Shown here: positions 7,148-15,495 of the stretch, in pieces
Numbering within the stretch: position 1 is the first letter of the stretch
Layout of the letters: every line of letters starts with the position of its first letter
From: IDS-8 sp036381215
GTDB lineage: Bacteria; Pseudomonadota; Gammaproteobacteria; Steroidobacterales; Woeseiaceae
Length of the DNA: 30,878 nt
NCBI GenBank assembly: GCA_036381215.1
Contig: DASVDF010000012.1
Coordinates: forward strand, 1 to 30,878
Reading direction: 5' to 3'
The notes under the pieces: model-generated
Seen by the model: only the letters and a program-made list of their open reading frames with translations
Told to the model about the DNA's origin: nothing
Database searches by the model: none
Translations under genes and position numbers: made by a program

Positions 7148-9583
7148 TCAATTGGCCGGCGCCTTCGGCGCGTTGCGCACGATACGGAAGCCCAGGTCGT
7201 TGCGGGCTTCGGTGCCGAAATCGCGATAGGCCAGCCTGAGCTCCAGGATCCCGGCGTGCCGCCAGGAGGAGCCGCGGATGACGTGATGGCTGCCGTTCTT
7301 CGGCCCGGTCGGATCGATCAGCGGCTCGGTGATGCCGGGGGTCGGCACGGAGTAGTAGTCCTGCACCCATTCCGCCACGTTGCCGCCGCCGTCGTAGATA
7401 CCGAGGGCGTTCGGCGGGAACGAGCCCACCGGCGCCGTCGCCGTGTAGCCGTCGTCGTAACCCGGCAGGATCGACGGCACGACGCCCTCGGCGGAGCGGT
7501 CGGCGTAATTGCCGCTGTCGCGGCGCGGCGGCAGGCTGTCGCCCCACGGGAAGACGGGCGCGCGCGACCGGCCCTGGTAGCGGATCGCGAGCTCCCATTC
7601 CGCCTCCGTCGGCAGGCGATAGCCGTCCGGCGCCGGGATGATGGGTTCCCATTGCTCGAAGCGCTTCTCGTAGGCGAGCGGCAGGCCCTCCTCGGCCGAC
7701 AGCCAGTTGCAGTATTCCACGGCGTCGCTCCAGGTCACGCTCACGACCGGGTTCATGTCACCCGCGAGCGCAGCCAGCTCGCCCGAGCCGGAGACGTGAT
7801 CCGCGCGGAAGCGCGCGAACTCCTTGTTGGTGATCTCCTTCTCGCTGATGTAGAAGGCCCGCGTGACTTTCGCCGGCACCAGCACCTCGTTGGCGCGGCG
7901 GCCCTGTTCGCTGCGCGACGAGCCCATCACGATGCTGCCGGGCTCGATCCGGCGCAGCACCTGCCCCTGCGAGGTCGTGAGCGTGGCAGCGATGCTCATG
8001 CGCCGCACGTCTTCCTCGGTGAGCAGGCGCACGTCGACCTGCTGCGGGTAGCCAGGCCGCGGGGTGACGCTGCGGCTGAACGTCTGGTAGCCGGGCTTGC
8101 GCACCTCGAGCCGGTGTGGCGCCGACGAGAGGTGCAACGTGCTCGAGCCGGTGCCCGCTTCGCGGCCGTCGACGTAGACGACGGCGTCGGACGGCATCAC
8201 GTTGACGTTCACCACGCCGACGCGCGCGGTCATGTCGATCGCGAGCTCGCGCATCGAGGCGGCCTCGAGGCGGACTTCGCGGGAGGCGGAGCCGTAGCCC
8301 GCCTTGGAAACGCCGATCCGATAGTCGACGTCGGGCGACAGGGCGAGCGTGATCGGCGACTGCCCGCGGTAGCGCCCGTCGACCGTGACGCTCGCGCCGA
8401 CCGGGACCGTGGTGACCCGCAGCTCGGCGTTCGCGGGCTCGAGCTCGATGTTCGGCAGCGCCATGTCCTGGTTCGCGCGCGCCTCGACCACGCCGTCCCA
8501 GGCCTTGAAGCCCTCGCGCACGACACTCAGCCGGTGCGTGCCTTCCATCAGGGACACGCTGGCAGGCGTGACGCCGACCTGCTGCTCGCCTTCGTACACC
8601 GCCGCACCCGGCGGGGTGGAGGTGATCCTGACTTCGGCCCAGCGCGGCACGAGCTGCACGAACACCTGCTGGTGGCGATCGAGACCGGTGATCGTCAGGC
8701 GATCGTTGAACGGCAGGAAGCGGTCGGCCGTGACGCTGATCGAATGCACGCCGGGCTGCAGCTCGAGCGGTCCGTAGGGCGCCTGCCCGAGCTGTGTCTC
8801 GTCGACCGTCACGATCGCCTCGACGGAAGGATCGGTGTACACCGTGAGCTTGCCCGGCCGCTTGCGCAGCGCGATCGCGATCTCCTGGCTGCGCTCGGCA
8901 CCGACCGCGAAGCTCTGGCTCACGGGATAATAGCCGTCCTTGCGTACGTTCACGACATAGTCCCCGGGCCGAAGCAGCACGCGGTCGCCTATCGGCAGGC
9001 GAAACCAGCCGCCGGTGATGGTGAGCTCGTCGGGCGCGACCGGGTCGACGTCGAAGCGAATCGAGCGCGAGGTGAACAGCAGCCAGGACACGCCGACGAG
9101 CGTGGCGAGCACGAGGGTCAGCCCGACCTGCCAGCGATAACTCTTCTCCTCCGGCGGAGCCGCGGCCACGTCGCGCGCGCGGCGAAACGCGGCCGGAGCG
9201 ATGGCCTCGTCCTCGGCCGCACCGGCGGGCAGCTCCGGCGGGCGCGTGACATAGGCGCTTTCCTCGAGGCGCACCCGCGCCAGCAGGGCGCCCTCCTCCG
9301 CGCCGATCTCGACCCGGGAACCGAAGAAGCCGACCGCGTCACCGGCAGCAAGACGGCGCGACGTGGTCAGCGGCTCACCGTTCAGCGTGACCGCGCCGTC
9401 GCGCCCGACCGGCTGCAGGAACGGCTCGCCGTCGAGCTCGGCGATGAGCGCCACCGGGGCATTACCCGGGCCAGGGAGACGGATTTCGCAATCGCTGCCG
9501 GTGCCGATCTTAAGCGGCAATCGATCCAGAGCAAAACGCCTCTCGCCCTCCGCGTCCCTGATGACGATCGACGTAACTCTCAA
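7148..9583 (-). CDS. FHA-like - TM - PEGA repeats - SUMF1/FGE-like domain protein
   Basis: An 811-residue multidomain protein. An N-terminal FHA-like domain (about 5-105, LPLKIGTGSDCEIRLPGPGN and VTLNGEPL) lacks the usual SxxH. One TM helix (152-171) is followed by about five PEGA-type beta repeats (176-243, 245-312, 316-382, 386-450, 457-520; for example VDGRYRGQSPITLALSPDVDYRI). A C-terminal formylglycine-generating-enzyme-like domain (about 545-805) carries YRLPTEAEWELAIRYQG, GGGNVAEWVQDYY and VIRGSSWRH. The catalytic cysteine pair of true FGE is absent from the segment after RGSSW, so a structural or ligand-binding role is likelier. I chose the TTG at 9583 because it overlaps the kinase stop (TTGA), has GAGGAA 7 bases before it, and keeps the FHA-like start. 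The PEGA and SUMF1 parts should be periplasmic. Confidence 0.87.
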   Translation of the reverse strand: MRVTSIVIRDAEGERRFALDRLPLKIGTGSDCEIRLPGPGNAPVALIAELDGEPFLQPVGRDGAVTLNGEPLTTSRRLAAGDAVGFFGSRVEIGAEEGALLARVRLEESAYVTRPPELPAGAAEDEAIAPAAFRRARDVAAAPPEEKSYRWQVGLTLVLATLVGVSWLLFTSRSIRFDVDPVAPDELTITGGWFRLPIGDRVLLRPGDYVVNVRKDGYYPVSQSFAVGAERSQEIAIALRKRPGKLTVYTDPSVEAIVTVDETQLGQAPYGPLELQPGVHSISVTADRFLPFNDRLTITGLDRHQQVFVQLVPRWAEVRITSTPPGAAVYEGEQQVGVTPASVSLMEGTHRLSVVREGFKAWDGVVEARANQDMALPNIELEPANAELRVTTVPVGASVTVDGRYRGQSPITLALSPDVDYRIGVSKAGYGSASREVRLEAASMRELAIDMTARVGVVNVNVMPSDAVVYVDGREAGTGSSTLHLSSAPHRLEVRKPGYQTFSRSVTPRPGYPQQVDVRLLTEEDVRRMSIAATLTTSQGQVLRRIEPGSIVMGSSRSEQGRRANEVLVPAKVTRAFYISEKEITNKEFARFRADHVSGSGELAALAGDMNPVVSVTWSDAVEYCNWLSAEEGLPLAYEKRFEQWEPIIPAPDGYRLPTEAEWELAIRYQGRSRAPVFPWGDSLPPRRDSGNYADRSAEGVVPSILPGYDDGYTATAPVGSFPPNALGIYDGGGNVAEWVQDYYSVPTPGITEPLIDPTGPKNGSHHVIRGSSWRHAGILELRLAYRDFGTEARNDLGFRIVRNAPKAPAN

Positions 9584-11940
9584 ATCCGTTCCTCGCACTT
9601 GATGACGATCGGCTCGGGCTCGATCTCCGGCGCGACGCGGAATTCGAGCCGCACGTCGCGGAAACCCGCCCGGCTGCCCACCGCGACGTAGGTTCCGGGA
9701 CGCAGCTCGAGCTCGCGCGTGCTGAACTTCCCGAGCTCCCCGACGCGGAATATTGACACCTCGGTTGCGTTGTCGGAAACGAATTGCACGGTGAGCGGGG
9801 TCGCGGCGCGCTTCAGCAGCCGGGCGAGCTCGTTCTTCCGGTCCTCGAGCCGCGGCCCGACCGACGGCATTCGCGAGATCTCGAGCAGCAGGTTGGTGGC
9901 TGCCTGCATGGTCTCGGGCGCGGACAGGAGATCCGGCTGCTCGAGCCACGTGTCGAGCTGCGCGTGCAGCGCCGCGCGCTGCTCAGCGCGCGCCAGTCCC
10001 TCGCGGGCGAACTGCAGCAGGCCGTCGATCTCGAGGATCTCCCGGTATTTCGCGGTTGCCGCCTGCCACTGCTCGCCGGCTTCCAGCGCCTTCGCTTCTT
10101 GCTCCAGGCTTGCGATGCGCGCGAGGCGCACTTCCTGGTCGACCTGCAGCAGCCCGTCGGCGGGCTCGGGCGAATTCGGCATGAGCGCCTTGGCCGCCTC
10201 GAACGCCGCCCGTGCGCTCGGATAGTTCCCCGCGGAGAGCGCGGCAAACCCTTCCGTCATCCGCTGCTGGAACGAGCGCTGCTTGATGGCGTCCTGCACC
10301 CGCGCAAGACCGTCGACGGCCGGCTGCCACGCGGCGTCGAGCGCGATCGCGCGCTCGAAGGCGGACTTCGCCGCGTCGAGCTCGAGCGAGCGCTCGAACG
10401 TCAGGCCCTGATCCGTCAGGCGCAGCACCGCTTCGAGGTTCCGCGCGCGCAGGAGCCAGCCCTTCGCCTCGCCGCTTCCGGGCGTGATGGCGACGGCAAG
10501 ATCGAACTGGCGGATGGCGTCGGCGTGATTGCTCTGCTCGAAGGCCGTCTTGCCGGCCTGCATGGCGCGCTGGAACTCCCGGTCGATGCGATCGAAGAAC
10601 GGGTGCAGCTTGTCGAGTGCCTCGCGATAGCGCTGATGCGCCCGTTCGTAGTCGCCCTCGAGATAGGCGCGGTCGCCTTCCTCGTACGCCGCAATCACGT
10701 CCTGGTACGACTGTCCTCCCCAGCGTTCGATGGCGCGCTGCTTCAGGCGTTCGAGCTCGGAGAGGAGCTCGCCCAGCACCTCGTCGGCCGCCTCCTTGGC
10801 CGCCGCGAGGTCGGCGGGCGAGCGTTGCGGCGGGCGGTCGGCGCCCGGGCCGGGCGCCTCGGCGGCGGGAGCGGCAGGAGCGTGCGCCTCCGCGGACGGC
10901 TGCGCCGCCTCCGTGTGCCGGCGGCTTTCCAGCGCCCGCGGCAGCAGCCAGAACACCGCGATGCACACGAGGGCCAGCACGGCGAGACCGCCGTAGAGGA
11001 AGGCGGGCGATACGCCGCGGCCTGGCGCGGGCGCCGCGGCGGCAGGGGACGCGCCGGCGCGCGCCCGGGTGCGGGCCGTGTGCACCGACCGCACGGTGAT
11101 GTCGTCCGCGGCCTCTGCGACCGGCGACACCTCGTCGGGATCGATCGGCACGCTGCCCGGCTCGATGCCGGCGGCGCGCAGCCGCTCCGCGACCTGCTCC
11201 GCTTCCGGGCGGTGCCGGCCGTCGTTCGCGAGCATGTCGGCGAGCAGGCGTGCGACGTCGGGGGCGAGCACGTCACCCGCGAGCGTGCGCCGGCCGGCGA
11301 GATCGGCGACTGCCCGCAGAGCACCCGGCGGCATTCCGAACAGCACCTCGTGCATCAGCACGCCGAGGGCATAGACGTCGTCCGCGGGTGCCACCGGTTC
11401 GCCGTCGCGCCGCGGCGGCGCCGCCGCCGGCGTGCCGCCGGCGGGCGGCGCACCCGGGGGAGCGGCCATGCCGAAATCGATCAGGTACGGAGCGCCGCGG
11501 GAGTCGAACAGCACGTTGGCCGCCTTGATGTCGCGGTGCACGAGCCCCTTGCCGTGCGCGTAGCGCAACGCGTCGGCAATGAGACCGAAAGGTTTGAGCG
11601 CCTCCCCGGCCGGACGCCCGGCGAGCGTGGATGCATCCGGTCCGCCGATAAACTGCAGGCTGTAGAAAGGGCCGTCCGGGTCGTCGTGATACTCGAACAC
11701 GCGCGCGATGTGCGCGTGCATCAGGCGAATGCCGGTCTGCCATTCGTTGCGGAACAGCTCGCGGTAACGGGTGTTCGCCGCGAGCGCGGGTGCGAGAAAC
11801 TTGAGCGCCACGGTGGAGCGCGCGCGCTCGTCACGTGCGAGCCAGATCTCCGACATGCCGCCCGAGCCCTGGCGGCGGAGCAAGGTGTATCGGTCGGCGA
11901 GCCGCGTGCCTTGAGCGAGTGCTTGTGCTCGTACCGTCAT
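9580..11940 (-). CDS. Transmembrane Ser/Thr protein kinase with TPR-like repeats
   Basis: A 786-residue Hanks-type kinase. The N-terminal kinase domain (about 15-260) has a glycine loop RRQGSGGMSEIWLA, VALK (Lys47), HRDIKAANVLF (135-145) and DFG (155-157). The activation segment is an Ala/Pro/Gly-rich stretch without a recognisable APE before DDVYALG, which is unusual. One TM helix (about 313-334) leads to a helical region with TPR-like repeats (about 400-690; YLEGDYERAHQRYREALDKL and AFEQSNHADAIRQFDLAVAI) and a small beta-rich C-terminus, which should be periplasmic. The layout recalls PpkA-type kinases with large extracytoplasmic parts. I chose the ATG at 11940 because the kinase starts just after it; an upstream ATG at 12063 would add 41 residues without family features. 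It shares a 4-base stop/start overlap with the FHA-PEGA-SUMF1 gene. Confidence 0.9.
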   Translation of the reverse strand: MTVRAQALAQGTRLADRYTLLRRQGSGGMSEIWLARDERARSTVALKFLAPALAANTRYRELFRNEWQTGIRLMHAHIARVFEYHDDPDGPFYSLQFIGGPDASTLAGRPAGEALKPFGLIADALRYAHGKGLVHRDIKAANVLFDSRGAPYLIDFGMAAPPGAPPAGGTPAAAPPRRDGEPVAPADDVYALGVLMHEVLFGMPPGALRAVADLAGRRTLAGDVLAPDVARLLADMLANDGRHRPEAEQVAERLRAAGIEPGSVPIDPDEVSPVAEAADDITVRSVHTARTRARAGASPAAAAPAPGRGVSPAFLYGGLAVLALVCIAVFWLLPRALESRRHTEAAQPSAEAHAPAAPAAEAPGPGADRPPQRSPADLAAAKEAADEVLGELLSELERLKQRAIERWGGQSYQDVIAAYEEGDRAYLEGDYERAHQRYREALDKLHPFFDRIDREFQRAMQAGKTAFEQSNHADAIRQFDLAVAITPGSGEAKGWLLRARNLEAVLRLTDQGLTFERSLELDAAKSAFERAIALDAAWQPAVDGLARVQDAIKQRSFQQRMTEGFAALSAGNYPSARAAFEAAKALMPNSPEPADGLLQVDQEVRLARIASLEQEAKALEAGEQWQAATAKYREILEIDGLLQFAREGLARAEQRAALHAQLDTWLEQPDLLSAPETMQAATNLLLEISRMPSVGPRLEDRKNELARLLKRAATPLTVQFVSDNATEVSIFRVGELGKFSTRELELRPGTYVAVGSRAGFRDVRLEFRVAPEIEPEPIVIKCEERI

Positions 11941-12078
11941 CGATGCATCGGTCTCCGATCTTTGTCGATCGGCGTTGCAAGTTGCCTCATCCGCCGCTGC
12001 GTCCGCGCGGGGCGGCGCCGAGCGGCACAGCGAAATCGGGGACGCGAGCCCGCGCCCCGGCATCCGCCATCAATGGGG

Positions 12079-13308
12079 TCAGCGGGGGGACTCGGCCTGC
12101 GCGCGGCCTTCCACGCCCACCTCGAGAGCCTGCGCGAACCCGGTCTCTGCCCTGTAGATTTCCTTCAGGAGCTTGCGCCAGGTCTCGTACTGCGCCTCGG
12201 CCGTGCCGGTGAGCCGCCGCGTTTCGCCCTCGACGCGCACCACCAGCGGCGCCGCCTCGGCGCCGAAGGATTCCGACAGCTCCTTGATGTTCTCGCGATA
12301 GATGTTGGCCGACTGCCTCAGGTTCCAGGAGCTGATGATCGTGCCGATGCCGCGGTTGATGCCCACGTACTGTGCCGCCGTCTTCGCCCGCGCCGCGGAG
12401 CGGCTGGAGCTCGAGGTGTCGATGCTCATCGAGCCCGCCACGACCACGACGCCGAGCAGCGCGCGCAGGGTTGCCGCCCGCTTGACCTGGCGATAATTGA
12501 CGGCCTGCTCGCGCGCCGTCTCACGCCAGGATTCGTAGGGAATGGCGATGCCGTAATAAAAATTCGCGTAATGCTCGTTCAAGGTATCGATCACGAGCTG
12601 ATCGCGCGCCCGGATCTGCCGCAGGCGCTCCACCATCGGATCGTTCTCGGCGGGCAGCCGCACGAGGCTGGTGATGCCGTCCTCGTCGGTGGTGATGTAT
12701 TCGCCGAACACGGTCGGCGCCATGTCGGCGAGGAATTTCATCTCGGAGATCTGGCGGATGCGCCGAACCTCCTTCGCGTTCAGCCCCGCGGCGTAATTGC
12801 GCAGGTCGTTCGCGATCTCGTTGAAGACTTTCTGGTACGGGTCCTTGCTCAGGTCACGGTTTTCCGAGTACGAGGTGATCCCCGTCTGCATCGAGTAGCT
12901 TTTCTCGAACCAATCCTGGCCGCGCGCATCCCACGCCTTCACCTTCAAGGTGACGAACTCGCCGTCGGAGCGCTCGATCTCGCCCGAGACCATGACGTCG
13001 GTGAACGCGTACTCGGACGGGATGACGCGCACAGCCCCCCAGAATCCGGTGCCCTGCAACGTCGTCTTCAGGTGGTAGGGCAGGTACCGGGCCTCCGCCT
13101 GCCGCACCTCGGGATAGATGCCGGATTCGTCCGCCTCGTTGTCCTCGGGGATGGCGGGATCGAAATTCATGACGCCGACGTCGAGCAGGAGGCTCTCGTC
13201 GATCTTCATGGATGCGACCTCGAGGGGTGTCTTCTCCGCCGTAATCACTTCGGACACCGTGCAGCCGGTGCAGGCGACCGCGATCACCAGAAGAAGCGGA
13301 GCTTTCAT
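12079..13308 (-). CDS. Putative lipoprotein of unknown function
   Basis: A 409-residue protein. The signal peptide ends in a lipobox region (LLLVIAVACTGC); Cys13 or Cys16 would be lipidated. GAGGAGGG precedes the ATG. The mature part starts with a beta-strand-like segment (DESLLLDVGVMNFDP, GFWGAVRVIPSEYAFTDVMVSGEIERSDGEFVTLKVKAWDARG, up to about residue 130), which resembles the strand pattern of lipoproteins that assemble at the outer membrane. A long helical part follows (about 150-280), then a hydrophobic Gly/Val stretch (about 281-297, LLGVVVVAGS) and another helical part. I do not recognise a named family. It lies between the Gly-rich lipoprotein and the membrane kinase and probably belongs to the same envelope complex. 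Confidence 0.85.
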   Translation of the reverse strand: MKAPLLLVIAVACTGCTVSEVITAEKTPLEVASMKIDESLLLDVGVMNFDPAIPEDNEADESGIYPEVRQAEARYLPYHLKTTLQGTGFWGAVRVIPSEYAFTDVMVSGEIERSDGEFVTLKVKAWDARGQDWFEKSYSMQTGITSYSENRDLSKDPYQKVFNEIANDLRNYAAGLNAKEVRRIRQISEMKFLADMAPTVFGEYITTDEDGITSLVRLPAENDPMVERLRQIRARDQLVIDTLNEHYANFYYGIAIPYESWRETAREQAVNYRQVKRAATLRALLGVVVVAGSMSIDTSSSSRSAARAKTAAQYVGINRGIGTIISSWNLRQSANIYRENIKELSESFGAEAAPLVVRVEGETRRLTGTAEAQYETWRKLLKEIYRAETGFAQALEVGVEGRAQAESPR

Positions 13309-13405
13309 AGCGGTGGTTTTCCCTCCTCTGCGTTACCGCCTGTCCATTGGCAACCTGCTGGTCATCCTGCGCTGTCCGGGCGACGTCGGGTATCGGTCCT
13401 TTGTC

Positions 13406-14410
13406 TTACAGATTATTGTATTTCCGGTACTCTTCCCACAGCCGCTCGCGCAATACGGGATCGTCCTCGGCGAGAGCGGCTTCCCGGAGCTGCTTGGCCA
13501 CGATGTCCTCGCTGACCAGGTCCGGGATGTCGTCCGGCGTGCGTTTCTTGATCTCCTCTTGCGAGAGACCCGCGACCGACGGGCTGGTCGACGTCTCGTC
13601 CTCGTCCGTCCGGGCGACCTCGCCCGTGCCCTCGACCCCGCCACTGGCTTGCTTGCCCAGGCCGACGCCACCGCCGCCGCCGCCCTGGCCGCCGAAGCCC
13701 TTCGTGTCACGGCCTACCGTCGAAATCTCTTTCTGCTCGCCGGCAAGCACCCCGTCGAAATCGCCGACCGACTTGTCGAGCTGCTTCTCGAGACGCGCCT
13801 TGCGCTGCGCGGGCGTCTCGCCCGGGTACTGGCCGACGTCGCCCTTGCATTCACCCGTACCTTCCATGCCGCCGACGTCGCCCGGCAGCTCCGGTCCGCA
13901 ATCCTGGCCGCTGCCCGCGACGCCGCCCGCTTCACCACCGGCGCCGCCGGCACCACCCATGCCGCCCGGGACCTGGCCGCCGAGGCCGCGCACGCCGCCG
14001 CCGGCCATGCCGCCGCCGCCGCCGCCGTCAGCGCCGCCGCCGGACGCGCCGCCCGGCATGCCGCCGCCCGATGCGCCGCCCGGCATACCGCCGCCCGACG
14101 CGCCGCCCGGCATGCCGCCGCCCGACGCACCGCCCGGCATACCGCCGCCCGACGCACCGCCCGGCATACCGCCGCCCGACGCACCACCCGGCATGCCGCC
14201 GCCACCGGATGAACCGCCCGGCATACCGCCGCCGCCGGGAATGCTCATCCCGCCGCCGCCCATCCCGCCGCCGCCACTCATGCCGCCGCTCGACACGCCG
14301 ACCGCGCAACCCCCGATCAGGAGTGCCGCCGCCGCTGCGAGCGCCAGCGGACACAGCCGCCGGGCCACTGTAGGTGTCGGGCCGAATGTATTCATGGACT
14401 TAACTCTCAC
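13406..14410 (-). CDS. Glycine/methionine-rich repeat lipoprotein
   Basis: A 334-residue protein. The signal peptide and lipobox (LLIGGC) give a lipidated Cys35. Residues about 40-160 are extremely Gly-rich, with seven MPGG(A/S)S repeats in a row (unit SGGGMPGGA), then more Gly runs. Two Cys-containing short motifs follow (SGQDCGPELPGDVGG and GTGECKGDVGQYPG). A charged, helical C-terminal third (about 200-334) carries ETPAQRKARLEKQLDKS and ends in LREAALAEDDPVLRERLWEEYRKY. I chose the GTG at 14410 because GGAGG stands 7 bases before it; an ATG five codons later (14395) lacks such a site. The Gly-rich region is probably a flexible linker or a self-assembling segment. No family is recognised. 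Confidence 0.8.
   Translation of the reverse strand: MRVKSMNTFGPTPTVARRLCPLALAAAAALLIGGCAVGVSSGGMSGGGGMGGGGMSIPGGGGMPGGSSGGGGMPGGASGGGMPGGASGGGMPGGASGGGMPGGASGGGMPGGASGGGMPGGASGGGADGGGGGGMAGGGVRGLGGQVPGGMGGAGGAGGEAGGVAGSGQDCGPELPGDVGGMEGTGECKGDVGQYPGETPAQRKARLEKQLDKSVGDFDGVLAGEQKEISTVGRDTKGFGGQGGGGGGVGLGKQASGGVEGTGEVARTDEDETSTSPSVAGLSQEEIKKRTPDDIPDLVSEDIVAKQLREAALAEDDPVLRERLWEEYRKYNNL
14052..14216 (-). repeat. 27-bp in-frame tandem repeat in the Gly-rich lipoprotein gene
   Basis: Five head-to-tail 27-base units start at 14052, 14079, 14106, 14133 and 14160 and differ from each other by one to three bases. A 30-base variant unit follows at 14187 and a degenerate one at 14217. Each unit encodes nine residues (SGGGMPGGA). 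The near-identity of units suggests recent duplication, so copy number may vary between strains. Confidence 0.9.
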
Positions 14411-14624
14411 GGAATGACCTCCGCTGCGCCGGCAGAGCGTGCTCCCGCGCTGCCGCCGATCGTTGTCCCAGCGTTTTTTTGATCGCGACGACAGCGCGTT
14501 GTTCCGCCAGGGACTCTCGCCTGCGGAGACCGACGAGGGTGGTTCCTGTAATCACCTTAATACGCCCCCTGGCGAGTCGCAACTGCCGGCCGGATCCCGG
14601 TTTGCCGGCGGCTACGCTGGCGTT

Positions 14625-15470
14625 TCAACGATTGGACATATTGCGCCGCGAACGGCCGGGCTTGCGGAACAGGATGACCGAGAGATCGTCGGGCTTCGAG
14701 GGCTGGGTACGCGCCTCGCCGGTCATGCGGCGCCCCGCGAGGCGGGTCAGGGAGTACACGGCCTTGTCGAGCGGGCCCTTGCGGATGAGCTCCACGATCT
14801 CGTCGATGTGGATGTTGTCCGTCAGGCCGTCGCTCGCGAGCAGGATCGTGTCGCGCGGCTTCAGCTCCACGCTCGCGCCGATGTCGATGCGCATGTCGGC
14901 GGTCCCGAGCAGATTGGAGACGAGGTGGCGCTCGGCATGGTGCAACGCGGCGCGCTGGTCGAGGAACCCCGCCTCGACGGCGAATCCGGTCGGTGAATGC
15001 GGCAGCGTCTGCGCTTTCAGCCGGCCCCGCTGGCCGACGATGATCGCCTCGGAATCCCCTATCTGGTAGGCGCGCGCGATGATGCCTTCGACGGTCACCA
15101 CGGTGAAGGTCGTCCCCGAGCCGCCGCCGAGGGTCTGCACGGCCTTGTTCGCCTCGTCGATGCCGTTCAGGATCGCGGTGCGCAGGAGCATCGTTTCCTC
15201 GATCGCGGCCTGCAGAGATCGCTCGAGCGTGCTGACGGCGAGTCGCGACGCCTGGCGTCCCAGCGGCAGCCCGCCGGCGCCGTCCGCCACGACCAGCACG
15301 ACCGCATCCGGACCGTACGGAATGGCCGCGACCGTGTCCTCGTTGTCGGTATCCTTGTCGGGAGAGCGCGCCGTGTAAGCGATGAGCTGGCCGCCGCCGA
15401 CCTCGAGCTGCAGGAGCTCGGGCACATCCGCCCCGTCGAGCATGACCATGCCGTCCGGCGCCGCGTTCAT
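14625..15470 (-). CDS. PP2C-family Ser/Thr protein phosphatase
   Basis: A 281-residue cytoplasmic phosphatase of the PPM/PP2C family, which removes phosphate from Ser/Thr using two metal ions. Metal-ligand motifs are all present: NED (43-45), VADGAGG (61-67), GDS (138-140), ASDGLTDN (212-219) and KPDDLSVI (259-266). The length is normal for the compact bacterial type (PppA/Stp1-like). It starts 25 bases after the zinc-ribbon kinase stop, so the two likely form an antagonistic kinase/phosphatase pair acting on FHA-binding sites in the block. No TM segment or extra domain is seen. Confidence 0.94.
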   Translation of the reverse strand: MNAAPDGMVMLDGADVPELLQLEVGGGQLIAYTARSPDKDTDNEDTVAAIPYGPDAVVLVVADGAGGLPLGRQASRLAVSTLERSLQAAIEETMLLRTAILNGIDEANKAVQTLGGGSGTTFTVVTVEGIIARAYQIGDSEAIIVGQRGRLKAQTLPHSPTGFAVEAGFLDQRAALHHAERHLVSNLLGTADMRIDIGASVELKPRDTILLASDGLTDNIHIDEIVELIRKGPLDKAVYSLTRLAGRRMTGEARTQPSKPDDLSVILFRKPGRSRRNMSNR

Positions 15471-15495
15471 CGGACCGACAGCCCGCTGCGTGGCG

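Noticed and set aside
7256..9691. An 811-codon plus-strand open frame
   Set aside because: Antisense to the PEGA-SUMF1 gene; His/Arg/Asp-rich and without recognisable domains.
9784..13515. A 1243-codon plus-strand open frame
   Set aside because: It runs antisense to the membrane kinase, the lipoprotein gene and the end of the Gly-rich gene. It is Arg/His/Ala/Val-rich with no domain motifs, as expected for antisense frames in GC-rich DNA.
13900..14300. CRISPR array suggested by the short repeated units
   Set aside because: Units are directly adjacent without spacers, are in frame, and encode a Gly-rich protein segment.
14436..14480. T7 run after a CGCTG/CAGCG stem on the plus strand, as a terminator
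   Set aside because: The stem is only 5 bp with a 16-base loop, and no plus-strand gene lies upstream.
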